Part shown: positions 28,820 to 37,523 of the stretch, piece by piece
How positions within the stretch are numbered: position 1 is the stretch's first letter
Layout of the letters: each line of letters opens with the position of its first letter
Assembly (NCBI GenBank): GCA_963746885.1
Contig: CAVVDM010000015.1
Span: 328,493 to 392,492 of the forward strand
Direction of reading: 5' to 3'
DNA from: DATARH01 sp963746885
Lineage (GTDB): Bacteria; Pseudomonadota; Alphaproteobacteria; ATCC43930; CGMCC-115725
Length of the DNA: 64,000 bases
The notes under the pieces: generated by a model
The model's input: the letters and a program-made list of their open reading frames with translations, nothing else
The model's database searches: none
What the model was told of the DNA's origin: nothing
Translations under genes and position numbers: made by a program

Positions 28820-28848
28820 AAGCTAAGGGCGGCCGCTGCTTGCGTCAA
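28820..28848 (-). promoter_or_regulatory. Candidate promoter of the argC leader
   Basis: Minus-strand TTGACG (28848-28843), 17-nt spacer, TAGCTT (28825-28820), then 7 nt to the leader ATG at 28812. Confidence 0.55.
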
Positions 28849-28868
28849 TGGTTCCTGTTGCCCACCCC

Positions 28869-29288
28869 TCAGGCGAGGCGCTCCCACAGCCCCGTCTCCT
28901 CATCGAGCCGGTCCTGCTCGATGCCGCGGAAATCGCCGTGCGAGACGATGCCGACAATCTTGCCCTCGTGCACGATCGGCAGGTGGCGGCAATGCGTGTC
29001 CTGCATCAGGCGCAGCGCCTCGATGGCGCTATGGCGCGGCGTCATCGTTTCGGGATTGTAGGTCATCACGTCGGCGAGCGTGGTCTTGGCCGGGTCGCGC
29101 CCCTCGGCGAGAACGCGACCGACCGCGTCGCGTCCGGTGAAGATGCCGACCAGCCGCTCGTCGTCCTCGGCCACCAGCACGGCGCCGACCCGGCGCTCGC
29201 GCATCCGCCGCGCCGCCTCCTTGACGGTCGCGTCCGGCGGAAACATCAGCGGGTCTTGATCACGGACGAGATCGGCCATCGTGCGCAT
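28869..29288 (-). CDS. CBS-domain protein
   Basis: A stand-alone tandem CBS protein (139 aa). Two CBS motifs are visible: AVLVAEDDERLVGIFTGRD and HLPIVHEGKIVGIVSHGD. Such modules bind adenosyl nucleotides. I place the start at 29288 because GGAGG (29301-29297) lies 8 nt upstream; an ATG at 29303 is 5 nt from the predicted transcript start. An FNR/FixK-type box in the promoter suggests expression at low oxygen. Confidence 0.88.
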   Translation of the reverse strand: MRTMADLVRDQDPLMFPPDATVKEAARRMRERRVGAVLVAEDDERLVGIFTGRDAVGRVLAEGRDPAKTTLADVMTYNPETMTPRHSAIEALRLMQDTHCRHLPIVHEGKIVGIVSHGDFRGIEQDRLDEETGLWERLA

Positions 29289-29342
29289 CGCCAAATCCTC
29301 CATCCCCGATGCACAACCTAGAACGGGAAAGCCGCCCAGCCC

Positions 29343-29356
29343 TTGACCTGGATCAA
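29343..29356 (-). promoter_or_regulatory. FNR/FixK-type box TTGAC-CTGG-ATCAA
   Basis: A near-perfect FNR/FixK dyad. Its centre lies 41.5 nt from a predicted start at 29308 on the minus strand, with TAGGTT at 29320-29315 as the -10. It would activate the CBS-domain gene; the plus-strand protease gene at 29528 is farther away. Confidence 0.7.
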
Positions 29357-29527
29357 CCCCAGGCGGACGCGCATCCCAGGGCCGCCGACGCGTTGCGCCG
29401 CCGAATCGCGATTTACCGCGCCTTAACCGCGCTGTCGCATATTGTTACGATCGCGGCAGATCGCAGGGCGGGGCAACAGCATGGGCACGGCGAGCCGCCA
29501 GCAGACCGGGGTCGGAAAGGAACGACC

Positions 29528-30061
29528 ATGATTGGCTGGGCGTTTCGACAATTGGCGATCCTGGGCGCCGTCGCGATGGTGCTTTACGCTATTGTCGAAT
29601 ACCGCCTGACCCAGCCGGCCGGCCCTGCGCCGGTCCTGGCGCCGGCCAAGCAAACGCAAGCAGCAGTGCCGGCACCGGCCTCAGGCGCTGTCCCCAACGC
29701 GCTGATCTTCCGGGCCAACAAGCAGGGGCATGTCGAGCTGAACGGCGTCGTCAACGGCACCCCGGTGCGCTTCCTCGTCGATACCGGCGCGACTTTCGTG
29801 GCGCTGTCGATCAGCGACGCCGCCGCCGCCGGGCTGAGCGGCAACGACCTGGTGTTCCGCGCCGCCGTCTCGACCGCAAATGGCCGGGCTCGCGTAGCGC
29901 CGGTGACGCTGCGCGAATTGCGCATCGGACAGTTCGCGGCCGACGACGTGCCGGCCGTCGTCATGGACAATCTGCCGATCTCGCTGCTCGGGCAGAGCTT
30001 CCTCAAGCGGCTCGATGGCTACGAAATGCGCGACGGGGTCTTGACCCTCAACTGGTACTGA
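29528..30061 (+). CDS. Retropepsin-like aspartic protease, TIGR02281 type
   Basis: 177 residues. A membrane helix near residues 7-25 is followed by a Pro/Ala linker and a retroviral-type aspartic protease domain with FLVDTGATFVALS (catalytic DTG). ISLLGQSFLKRLDGYEMRDG is the matching C-terminal psi-loop. One copy of the motif implies a homodimer. It is expected to face the periplasm. The AAAGGAAC before the ATG at 29528 supports the start. Confidence 0.88.
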   Translation: MIGWAFRQLAILGAVAMVLYAIVEYRLTQPAGPAPVLAPAKQTQAAVPAPASGAVPNALIFRANKQGHVELNGVVNGTPVRFLVDTGATFVALSISDAAAAGLSGNDLVFRAAVSTANGRARVAPVTLRELRIGQFAADDVPAVVMDNLPISLLGQSFLKRLDGYEMRDGVLTLNWY

Positions 30062-30252
30062 CCGTCGCGTCCGGCCGTTCCGCTCCTCCGCGGGGTCTCC
30101 TCTTGTTCGGGCACACCAGGGAGCGCCCTGCGGAGTGGGCGGAGCAAGTTGGCTGCGCCCCGGTCCCGGTTCGGGGCGGTGCATTTCTTGACAACAGCGG
30201 CCGATCCGTGCCGTGTTCGCGGCGCCCGCCGTCAGCCCCGGATGCCTCTGTG

Positions 30253-32037
30253 ATGCACGCCTATCGCACCCATACCTGCGGCCAGCTCCGCCTCGATGAT
30301 GCTGGCGCCACCGCCCGACTGTCGGGCTGGGTGCACCGCAAGCGCGATCACGGCCAGCTCCTGTTCGTCGATCTGCGCGACCATTACGGCGTCACGCAAT
30401 GCGTCATCGACGTGTCGTCGGCGCTGTTCGGAGAAGTCGACGCGCTGCGCCTGGAGAGCGTCGTGTCGCTGACCGGGCAGGTGGTCAGGCGCTCGCCCGA
30501 CACGGTCAACCCCAACCTGGCGACCGGCGAGGTCGAGCTGGTGATCGCGGAGCTTACGGTGCAGTCGGTCGCCGAAGCCTTGCCTTTCCCGGTCAACAGC
30601 GACGCCGAATATCCCGAGGACATGCGGCTGTCGCACCGCTTTCTCGACCTGCGGCGCGAGCGGGTGCATGCCAACATCATGCTGCGCTCCGAGGTCATCG
30701 CCTCGATCCGCCGGCGCATGCTCGCGCAGGGCTTCCACGAGTTCCAGACGCCGATCCTGACCGCCAGCTCGCCCGAGGGGGCGCGCGACTACCTGGTGCC
30801 GAGCCGGCTGCATCCCGGCACGTTCTACGCACTGCCGCAGGCGCCGCAGCAGTTCAAGCAGTTGCTGATGGTCGCCGGGTTCGACCGCTATTTCCAGATC
30901 GCGCCGTGCTTCCGCGACGAGGCGAGCCGCGCCGACCGTTCGCCCGGCGAGTTCTATCAGCTCGATTTCGAGATGTCGTTTGTCACCCAGGACGACGTGT
31001 TCGCCGCGATCGAGCCCGTTCTGCACGGCATCTTCGAGGAATTCGGGCAGGGCCGCAAAGTGACGCCGCCGCCCTTCCCGCGCATCACCTTTGCCGACGC
31101 GGCGCTGAAATACGCCACCGACAAGCCCGATCTGCGCAATCCGATCGAGATCAGCGACGCGACCGAGACGTTCCGCGGCTCAGGCTTCCGGATTTTCGCC
31201 GGCATGATCGAGGCCGACGCCAATGTGCGGGTGCGCGCGATCCCGGCCTCCGGGGGCGGCAACCGCGCGTTCTGCGACCGCATGAACTCGTGGGCGCAGG
31301 GCGAGGGCCAGCCGGGGCTCGGCTATATCTTCTTCCGCGACGGCGAGGGGGCCGGCCCGGTGGCGCGCAACCTCGGCCCCGAGCGCACCGCCGCATTGCG
31401 CGCCGCGCTCGGCCTCAATGACGGCGACGCGGTGTTTTTCGTGTGCGGCGTGCCCGCGGTTTTTGCGCCGTTCGCCAGCGCCGCGCGGACGCGGATCGGG
31501 CGCGAATTGGGGCTCGTCGAGGATGGCGCGTTCCGCTTCTGCTGGATCGTCGACTTCCCGATGTACGAGCGCAACGAGGAAACCGGGCAGATCGAGTTCA
31601 GCCACAACCCGTTCTCGATGCCGCAGGGCGGGCTCGATGCGCTCGAAACGCAGGACCCGCTGTCGATCCTCGCCTACCAGTACGACATCGTGTGCAACGG
31701 CATCGAGCTCAGCTCGGGGGCAATCCGCAATCACCGCCCGGACATCATGATCAAGGCGTTCGAGATCGCCGGCTATTCGGCCGACGAGGTCGAGGCGCGG
31801 TTTGGCGGGATGCTGAGAGCGTTCCGCTACGGCGCGCCGCCGCATGGCGGCTCGGCGCCGGGCATCGACCGCATCGTCATGCTGCTCGCCGACACGCCCA
31901 ACATCCGCGAAATCGTCGCCTTCCCGATGAACCAGCAGGCCGAGGATCTGCTGATGCAGGCGCCGGCGCCGGTGCCGGCCGAGCGCCTCAAGGAATTGCA
32001 CATCCGCCTCGACCTGCCGCCCGCGAAGCCGCGCTAG
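30253..32037 (+). CDS. aspS: Aspartyl-tRNA synthetase
   Basis: Class II synthetase, 594 residues. The OB anticodon domain starts LSGWVHRKRDHGQLLFVDLRD. Motif 2 is FRDEASRADRSPGEFYQLD and motif 3 is GIDRIVMLLADTPNIRE, with the bacterial GAD insertion domain between them. The ATG at 30253 gives the canonical N-terminus MHAYRTHTCGQL; the frame is open to 30103 without similarity. AspRS of this type often charges both tRNA-Asp and tRNA-Asn when AsnRS is absent; I cannot decide this here. Convergent with nadC. Confidence 0.95.
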   Translation: MHAYRTHTCGQLRLDDAGATARLSGWVHRKRDHGQLLFVDLRDHYGVTQCVIDVSSALFGEVDALRLESVVSLTGQVVRRSPDTVNPNLATGEVELVIAELTVQSVAEALPFPVNSDAEYPEDMRLSHRFLDLRRERVHANIMLRSEVIASIRRRMLAQGFHEFQTPILTASSPEGARDYLVPSRLHPGTFYALPQAPQQFKQLLMVAGFDRYFQIAPCFRDEASRADRSPGEFYQLDFEMSFVTQDDVFAAIEPVLHGIFEEFGQGRKVTPPPFPRITFADAALKYATDKPDLRNPIEISDATETFRGSGFRIFAGMIEADANVRVRAIPASGGGNRAFCDRMNSWAQGEGQPGLGYIFFRDGEGAGPVARNLGPERTAALRAALGLNDGDAVFFVCGVPAVFAPFASAARTRIGRELGLVEDGAFRFCWIVDFPMYERNEETGQIEFSHNPFSMPQGGLDALETQDPLSILAYQYDIVCNGIELSSGAIRNHRPDIMIKAFEIAGYSADEVEARFGGMLRAFRYGAPPHGGSAPGIDRIVMLLADTPNIREIVAFPMNQQAEDLLMQAPAPVPAERLKELHIRLDLPPAKPR

Positions 32038-32046
32038 GCGATCCCG

Positions 32047-32880
32047 CTAGGCGATATCGAGCCCCAGATCGAGGATCGGGGCGCTGTGGGTGATCCAGCC
32101 CGACGAGATCAGGTCAACCCCGGCAGCGGCGATCGCGGGCGCGGTCTCGCGGGTGATGCGGCCCGACGCTTCGGTGACGGCACGGCCGGCGACCATCGCG
32201 ACGGCACGACGCAACGTCGGCGGGTCCATGTTGTCGAGCAGCACCGCGTCAACGCCGTGGTCGAGCGCTTCAGCGAGCTGGTCGAGCGTATCGACCTCGA
32301 GCTCGATCTTGACGAGATGCCCGGCATGGGCGCGCGCCCGCTCCAGCGCCGCTCCGACGCCGCCGGCCAGCGCGACGTGGTTGTCCTTGATCAGCATCGC
32401 GTCGTCGAGGCCGAAGCGGTGATTGGCGCCGCCGCCCATGCGCACCGCCTCCTTTTCGAGGATGCGCAGGAGGGGGGTGGTCTTGCGGGTGCACACGATC
32501 TTGGCCTTGTGGCCGGCGATCGCGTCGGCCAGCGCGCGCGTCGCGGTGGCGACCCCCGACAGCCGCGACACGAGGTTGAGCGCGGTGCGCTCGGCGGCGA
32601 GCACCGGCCGTGCCCGACCGCTGATGCGCGCGACCGCCTGGCCGCGCTCGACCCGGCTGCCGTCGGCGCTGAGGCGCTCGATGGCGAGGCCGGGGTCCAT
32701 CAGCTCGAAGGCGATCAGCGCCGCGTCGAGCCCGGCCAGCACGCCGGGCTGGCGCGCCGCAATCACCGCCACGATCGGCGCGTCGGCAGGAACGATCGCG
32801 TCGGTGGTGATGTCGCCGGCCCGGCCGAGGTCTTCCAGCAGCGCGGCGCGGACAATCGGCTCGACGAGCAGACGCAGCAT
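32047..32880 (-). CDS. nadC: Nicotinate-nucleotide pyrophosphorylase (carboxylating)
   Basis: Quinolinate phosphoribosyltransferase, converting quinolinate and PRPP to nicotinate mononucleotide. 277 residues with GDITTDAIVP, KIVCTRKTTPLLRILEK, GGGANHRFGLDDAMLIKDNH and the C-terminal barrel motif VLLDNMDPPTLRRAV. The ATG at 32880 gives the usual start; the frame is open further. It follows nadA by 14 nt. nadB is not adjacent. Confidence 0.95.
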   Translation of the reverse strand: MLRLLVEPIVRAALLEDLGRAGDITTDAIVPADAPIVAVIAARQPGVLAGLDAALIAFELMDPGLAIERLSADGSRVERGQAVARISGRARPVLAAERTALNLVSRLSGVATATRALADAIAGHKAKIVCTRKTTPLLRILEKEAVRMGGGANHRFGLDDAMLIKDNHVALAGGVGAALERARAHAGHLVKIELEVDTLDQLAEALDHGVDAVLLDNMDPPTLRRAVAMVAGRAVTEASGRITRETAPAIAAAGVDLISSGWITHSAPILDLGLDIA

Positions 32881-32894
32881 CGACCCGCTCTCCG

Positions 32895-33893
32895 TCAGCC
32901 GATCGCCAGCATGCGCTCGACGGCGCGGCGCGCCTTGTCGGCGATGTCGGGGGCGACGGTCACCTCGTGCGTCATGGTTTCGAGCGCATGGCGGATGTTC
33001 TTGAGCGTGATCCGCTTCATGTGCGGGCACAGATTGCAGGGCCGCACGAAATCGACATCGGGGTATTGCAGCGCGACGTTGTCGCTCATCGAGCACTCGG
33101 TTAAGAGCACGACGCGGGCCGGCCGCTTCTGTCCGACGTAATCGGCCATCGCCGCGGTCGAGCCGGCGAAATCGCACTCGGCGACGACCTCGGGCGGACA
33201 TTCGGGGTGCGCCAGCACGGTCACTCCCGGGTAGCTCTCGCGGAAGCTGCGGATGTCCTCCGGGGTGAAGCGCTCGTGCACCTCGCAATGACCCTTCCAG
33301 GCGATGATCTCGACCCGGGTCTGGGCCGCGATGTTGCGCGCCAGGTATTCGTCGGGCAGCATGATGACCTTGGGGACGCCCAGTGCCTCGACGATCTTCT
33401 TGGCATTGCCGGACGTGCAGCAGACGTCGCTCTCGGCCTTCACCGCGGCCGAGGTGTTGACATAGGTGACGATCGGCACGCCGGGGTGGCGGGCGCGCAT
33501 TAGCCGGACGTCCGCCGCGGTGATCGACTCGGCGAGCGAGCAGCCGGCCTTCAGGTCGGGGATCAGCACGGTCTTCTCAGGGTTGAGCAGCTTTGCCGTC
33601 TCGGCCATGAAATGCACGCCGGCGAGCACGATGACCGACGCCTCGGTGCGCACCGCCTCGCGCGCTAGCGCCAGGCTGTCGCCGGTGATGTCGCCGACCG
33701 TGTGGAAGATGTCGGGGGTCTGGTAGTTGTGCGCCAGGATGACCGCGTTCCTCTCGCGCTTCAGCTTGAGGATCGCGGCGATGTCTTCGGCAAGCAGCGG
33801 CCATTCGATCGCCGGCACATGGCGCTCGACCCGGCTGTAAATCTCCGGCAGCGGCAGGGGGGCTGCGGGACGGCGGGTGACGGTCTCTAGCAC
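32895..33893 (-). CDS. nadA: Quinolinate synthase A
   Basis: [4Fe-4S] enzyme that condenses iminoaspartate with DHAP to quinolinate. 332 residues. The three cluster Cys can be placed in DLKAGCSLAES, in the HPECPPEVV segment and in RPCNLCPHM. The GTG at 33893 is fixed by GGAGG 7 nt upstream. Two copies of a palindromic operator lie just upstream, so NAD-dependent repression of nadA-nadC is likely. Confidence 0.95.
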   Translation of the reverse strand: MLETVTRRPAAPLPLPEIYSRVERHVPAIEWPLLAEDIAAILKLKRERNAVILAHNYQTPDIFHTVGDITGDSLALAREAVRTEASVIVLAGVHFMAETAKLLNPEKTVLIPDLKAGCSLAESITAADVRLMRARHPGVPIVTYVNTSAAVKAESDVCCTSGNAKKIVEALGVPKVIMLPDEYLARNIAAQTRVEIIAWKGHCEVHERFTPEDIRSFRESYPGVTVLAHPECPPEVVAECDFAGSTAAMADYVGQKRPARVVLLTECSMSDNVALQYPDVDFVRPCNLCPHMKRITLKNIRHALETMTHEVTVAPDIADKARRAVERMLAIG

Positions 33894-33909
33894 GCAAAAT
33901 CCTCCAGTT

Positions 33910-33926
33910 ATGCTCTATATGAGCAT
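33910..33926. promoter_or_regulatory. nadA operator, site 1
   Basis: Perfect dyad ATGCTC-TATAT-GAGCAT, 17 nt upstream of the nadA start. A second site with the same 5-nt spacing lies at 33974. The sequence resembles the palindromes I associate with NadQ-type repressors of NAD synthesis in alphaproteobacteria; the regulator is inferred. Confidence 0.65.
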
Positions 33927-33973
33927 TTGTAACGCCTAGAAAAGCCGGACGACTCGGCGTCCGGCCCGTGCTT

Positions 33974-33990
33974 ATGCTGAACATGAGAAT
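33974..33990. promoter_or_regulatory. nadA operator, site 2
   Basis: Imperfect copy ATGCTG-AACAT-GAGAAT, 64 bp from site 1 and with the same half-site spacing. It may also affect the divergent queC transcript. Confidence 0.55.
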
Positions 33991-34140
33991 AAGGGCAAAA
34001 GCGACCGCGTCAACCCTATGTGACCGACCGATTACGCATGGCAGGGTGCTGCCACAGCCGCATCGGCGTTGCCGGCGCGATCACGCGCCGCGGCAGGCGG
34101 TTTGTTGATCGGCGCGCAGCGCGCGCCTATGTGCTGGCGC

Positions 34141-34860
34141 ATGAGCCAGATCATCCAGGCCGAGCCGGCGCTCGTGCTGTTTTCCGGCGGACAGGATTCG
34201 ACGACCTGCCTCGCCTGGGCGTTGGCACGCTTCGGCAGGGTCGAGACGATCGGCTTCGATTATGGCCAGCGCCACCGGATCGAGCTCGAATGCCGAACGC
34301 GAGTCGTCGAGCGGCTGCGCCGCGAGTTCCCGCAGTGGCGCGAGAAGCTGGGGGCGGACCATGTCATCGATCTCGGCGTCCTCGGGCAGATCAGCGACAC
34401 GGCGCTGACGCGAGACAGCGTGATCACGTTTGCCGCAAGCGGGCTGCCCAACACCTTCGTCCCCGGCCGCAACCTGCTGTTCTTCACCTTTGCGGCGGCC
34501 GTTGGCTACCGTCGCGGACTCCGCCATCTGGTCGGCGGCATGTGCGAGACCGATTACTCGGGCTATCCCGATTGCCGCGACGACACGCTGAAAGCGTTGC
34601 AGGCGACCCTCTCGCTCGGCATGGAGCACCGCTTCATCATTCACACACCGCTGATGTGGCGCGACAAGGCGGCGACCTGGAGATTGGCCGAGGCGCTTGG
34701 GAATGAGGCTCTCGTCGAGATGATCCGCGAGGAGACGCACAGCTGCTATCACGGCGAGCGCACGCAGCGCCACGACTGGGGCTACGGCTGCGGCAGCTGC
34801 CCGGCCTGCGAGTTGCGCCGCAGGGGATGGGAAGCATTTACCCAGCAGCGCGCGCGATGA
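34141..34860 (+). CDS. queC: 7-cyano-7-deazaguanine synthase
   Basis: ATP-dependent synthesis of preQ0, the queuosine precursor. 239 residues with the PP-loop FSGGQDSTTCLAWAL, the region LPNTFVPGRNLLFFTFAAA and a C-terminal zinc site with ligands in SCYHGER and CGSCPACELR. I use the ATG at 34141; the frame is open to 34069 without similarity. The stop overlaps the queE start (ATGA). Confidence 0.95.
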   Translation: MSQIIQAEPALVLFSGGQDSTTCLAWALARFGRVETIGFDYGQRHRIELECRTRVVERLRREFPQWREKLGADHVIDLGVLGQISDTALTRDSVITFAASGLPNTFVPGRNLLFFTFAAAVGYRRGLRHLVGGMCETDYSGYPDCRDDTLKALQATLSLGMEHRFIIHTPLMWRDKAATWRLAEALGNEALVEMIREETHSCYHGERTQRHDWGYGCGSCPACELRRRGWEAFTQQRAR

Positions 34861-35498
34861 GCTACGCGGTCAAGGAGGTCTTCTACACGTTGCAGGGCGA
34901 GGGTGCGCTGACCGGGCGGCCGGCGGTGTTCTGCCGCTTTGCCGGCTGCAATCTGTGGTCGGGGCGCGAGGAAGACCGGGCCGCAGCCGCCTGCACGTTC
35001 TGCGACACCGATTTCGTCGGCACCGACGGCACCGATGGCGGCCGCTACCGCGAGGCCGCCGCCCTTGCGGAGCGGATTGCGGCGCTGTGGCCGCCCGGGG
35101 ATCAGCATGGGCCGGCGCGTTTCGTCGTGTGCACCGGCGGCGAGCCACTGCTGCAGCTCGACCCGCCGCTGATCGAGGCGTTGCACGCGCGCGGCTTCGC
35201 GGTCGCGATCGAGACCAACGGCACGCTGCCGCCGCCGCCCGGGCTCGACTGGGTGTGCGTCAGCCCGAAGGCGGGGGCGCCGCTCGTCGTCACCGTCGGC
35301 GACGAATTGAAGATCGTCGTGCCGCAGCCGGGGCTCGACCCGCTCGCCTTTGCCGGGCTCGACTTCCGCCGCTTCTCGGTGCAGCCGATGGACGGGCCAG
35401 ACCGCACCCGTCACACCGAATGGGCGATCGCGTTCTGCCTTGCGCACCCGCAATGGCAGCTCAGCCTGCAGACCCACAAGGTGACGGGAATCCGCTGA
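34857..35498 (+). CDS. queE: 7-carboxy-7-deazaguanine synthase
   Basis: Radical SAM enzyme that rearranges carboxy-tetrahydropterin to CDG. 213 residues. The cluster motif is the Cx14CxxC variant (AGCNLWSG through CTFCDTDF) rather than classical CxxxCxxC; this variant is known in QueE. CTGGEPLLQLD and IETNGTLP follow. Translationally coupled to queC. queD is not in the window. Confidence 0.93.
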   Translation: MSYAVKEVFYTLQGEGALTGRPAVFCRFAGCNLWSGREEDRAAAACTFCDTDFVGTDGTDGGRYREAAALAERIAALWPPGDQHGPARFVVCTGGEPLLQLDPPLIEALHARGFAVAIETNGTLPPPPGLDWVCVSPKAGAPLVVTVGDELKIVVPQPGLDPLAFAGLDFRRFSVQPMDGPDRTRHTEWAIAFCLAHPQWQLSLQTHKVTGIR

Positions 35499-35528
35499 GC
35501 GCCAGAGCGAGAGACCGCGCGGCGAACG

Positions 35529-35870
35529 TTACAGCACCGCCAGCACCTTTTCCGGCGGCCGGCCGAGCGCCGCCTTGCCGCCCGAGACGACGATCGGCCG
35601 CTCGACGATGATCGGGTGCTCGACCATCGCCTGGATCAGCGCGTCTTCCGACAGCGCCGCCGGGTCGATCCCGGCCGCCGCAGCCTCCTTCTTGCGCACC
35701 AGCGCGCGGGCCGGCATCGAGAGCTGGCCGAGCAGCGCCTTCATCTGGGACGCGGTGTAGGGGGTCTTCAGGTATTCGACGATCTCGGGCTCGACCCCCT
35801 TCTCGCGCAGCAGCGCCAGGGTCTTGCGCGAGGTGTTGCAGCGCGGGTTGTGATAAATTCGCACCGGCAT
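35529..35870 (-). CDS. arsC: ArsC-family reductase (glutaredoxin-dependent arsenate reductase type)
   Basis: 113-residue thioredoxin-fold ArsC/Spx-like protein. The active-site Cys is in IYHNPRCNTSRKTLALL near residue 11, and the C-terminal VERPIVVSGGKAALGRPPE matches arsenate reductase (Arg in the conserved RP pair). No other ars genes are adjacent, so arsenate may not be the only substrate. Divergent from fixL. Confidence 0.88.
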   Translation of the reverse strand: MPVRIYHNPRCNTSRKTLALLREKGVEPEIVEYLKTPYTASQMKALLGQLSMPARALVRKKEAAAAGIDPAALSEDALIQAMVEHPIIVERPIVVSGGKAALGRPPEKVLAVL

Positions 35871-35987
35871 GGTCCGTGCCTCTTCGGGTATTCGCCTGCA
35901 ACGGGGTAAGCTGTGGCGCGCTCCGATGCAAGACCCGAGACCGAACCGCGCGCCCTCGACAATACGGTGGCCCGAGACCACGGCGGA

Positions 35988-37523
35988 ATGGACACGACAG
36001 ATCACAGCGCGGGAACACGCGGCGACGCGCTGTTCGCGGCCGTCATCGAAGCGGCGCACGACGCGATCGTGGTGATCGATCGTGACGGCGTGGTGCGCTC
36101 GGCCAACAAGGCAACCGAGCGGATCTTCGGCTACAATGCCGCTGAGCTGATCGGCCGCAACGTCAGCGTGCTGATGCCCGAGCCTTATACGAGCGGGCAC
36201 GACCGTTACCTCGCCGATTACCGGCGGACCGGGCAAAAGAAAGTCATCGGCATCGGCCGCGACGTCTCCGGCCGCCGCAAGGACGGCTCGGTATTCGCGA
36301 TGTATCTCGCCGTCGGCGAAGCGGAAGTCGCGGGCGAGGCCATCTTTGTCGGTATCTTGCGCGACATCAGCGAGCGGAAGGCGGCGGAGCAGGCGCTACG
36401 CGACAGCGAGCTGCGGCTGCGCTCGATCCTCGACACCGCGCCGGACGGGATCATCGTCATCGACGAGAGCGGCATGATCCGGTTGTTCAGCCCGGCCGCC
36501 GAGCGGCTGTTCGGCTATGCGGGCGCCGAAGTGGTGGGGCATAATGTCAACATGCTGATGCCGGCACCCTACAAGGATGCGCACGATACCTATCTTGAAC
36601 GCTATCGGCGCACCGGCCAGCGCCATATCATCGGCATCGGCCGGGTCGTCGTCGGCCTGCGCAAGAACGGCGAGACCTTTCCGATGGAATTGCAGGTCGG
36701 GCAGTTCGAGTTGGGCGGCAGCCGGTTCTTCACCGGCTTTGTCCGTGACCTGACCCGGCAGCAGGAAGCGCAGCGCCGCATCCAGGACCTCCAGGCGGAG
36801 CTGTTGCATGCCTCGCGCCTCAGCGTGACGGGGCAGATGGCCTCGACGATGGCACACGAGCTGAACCAGCCGTTGACCGCGGTGATGAACTATCTCGAGG
36901 CGGCGCGGCTTTTGCTGGAGCGCGGCCCCGAGGCGGCGGAGCGGGTCGGCGGGCTGATCGGGCGGGCGGTGTCGCAAGCCGAGCGGGCCGGCAGCGTGAT
37001 CCGCCAGTTGCGCCAGTTCGTCAGCAAGGGCGAGACCGAGCGGCGCAGCGAGAACCTCAACAAGCTGGTCGAGGAAGCGCTCGCCCTGGCGTTGGTCGAC
37101 GTGCGGCAATCGCGGATCCGCGTCAGTCTCGATCTCGACCACGATTTGCCGCCGCTGCTCATTGACGCCGTGCAGATCCAGCAGGTCGTGCTGAACCTGG
37201 TGCGCAATGCGGTCGAGGCGATGGAGGCGGTCGAGCGGCGCGAATTGACCATCACGACGCGCATGATCGCCGGCGACAACACGGCCGAAATCAGCATCGC
37301 CGACAGCGGGCCGGGCATCGCCCCGGCGATCGCGGGGCGGCTGTTCCAGCCTTTCGTCACCACCAAAAAGACCGGCATGGGGCTCGGTCTGTCGATCTGC
37401 CGCGAGATCATCGAGGCGCATCACGGCCACCTCACGGTCGCGGCGAACCCGTCAGGCGGCGCCGTGTTCCGGCTGACCCTGCCGCTGTCGGCAGAGGCGA
37501 TGATCGATGAGGCGGGCGCGTGA
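35988..37523 (+). CDS. fixL: FixL-like oxygen-sensing PAS histidine kinase with two heme-type PAS domains
   Basis: Two PAS domains precede a HisKA/HATPase kinase (511 aa from the ATG at 35988; a GTG at 35913 is also possible). The H-box is TMAHELNQPLTAV. ATP-binding motifs are NLVRNAVEAM, DSGPGIAP and TKKTGMGLGLS. Both PAS domains carry the FixL heme signature: MPEPYTSGHDRYL with IGIGRDV, and MPAPYKDAHDTYL with IGIGRVV. The His of HD is the proximal heme ligand in FixL and the Arg of GIGR senses oxygen. No membrane helix is seen, so it should be soluble. Overlaps fixJ. Confidence 0.9.
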   Translation: MDTTDHSAGTRGDALFAAVIEAAHDAIVVIDRDGVVRSANKATERIFGYNAAELIGRNVSVLMPEPYTSGHDRYLADYRRTGQKKVIGIGRDVSGRRKDGSVFAMYLAVGEAEVAGEAIFVGILRDISERKAAEQALRDSELRLRSILDTAPDGIIVIDESGMIRLFSPAAERLFGYAGAEVVGHNVNMLMPAPYKDAHDTYLERYRRTGQRHIIGIGRVVVGLRKNGETFPMELQVGQFELGGSRFFTGFVRDLTRQQEAQRRIQDLQAELLHASRLSVTGQMASTMAHELNQPLTAVMNYLEAARLLLERGPEAAERVGGLIGRAVSQAERAGSVIRQLRQFVSKGETERRSENLNKLVEEALALALVDVRQSRIRVSLDLDHDLPPLLIDAVQIQQVVLNLVRNAVEAMEAVERRELTITTRMIAGDNTAEISIADSGPGIAPAIAGRLFQPFVTTKKTGMGLGLSICREIIEAHHGHLTVAANPSGGAVFRLTLPLSAEAMIDEAGA

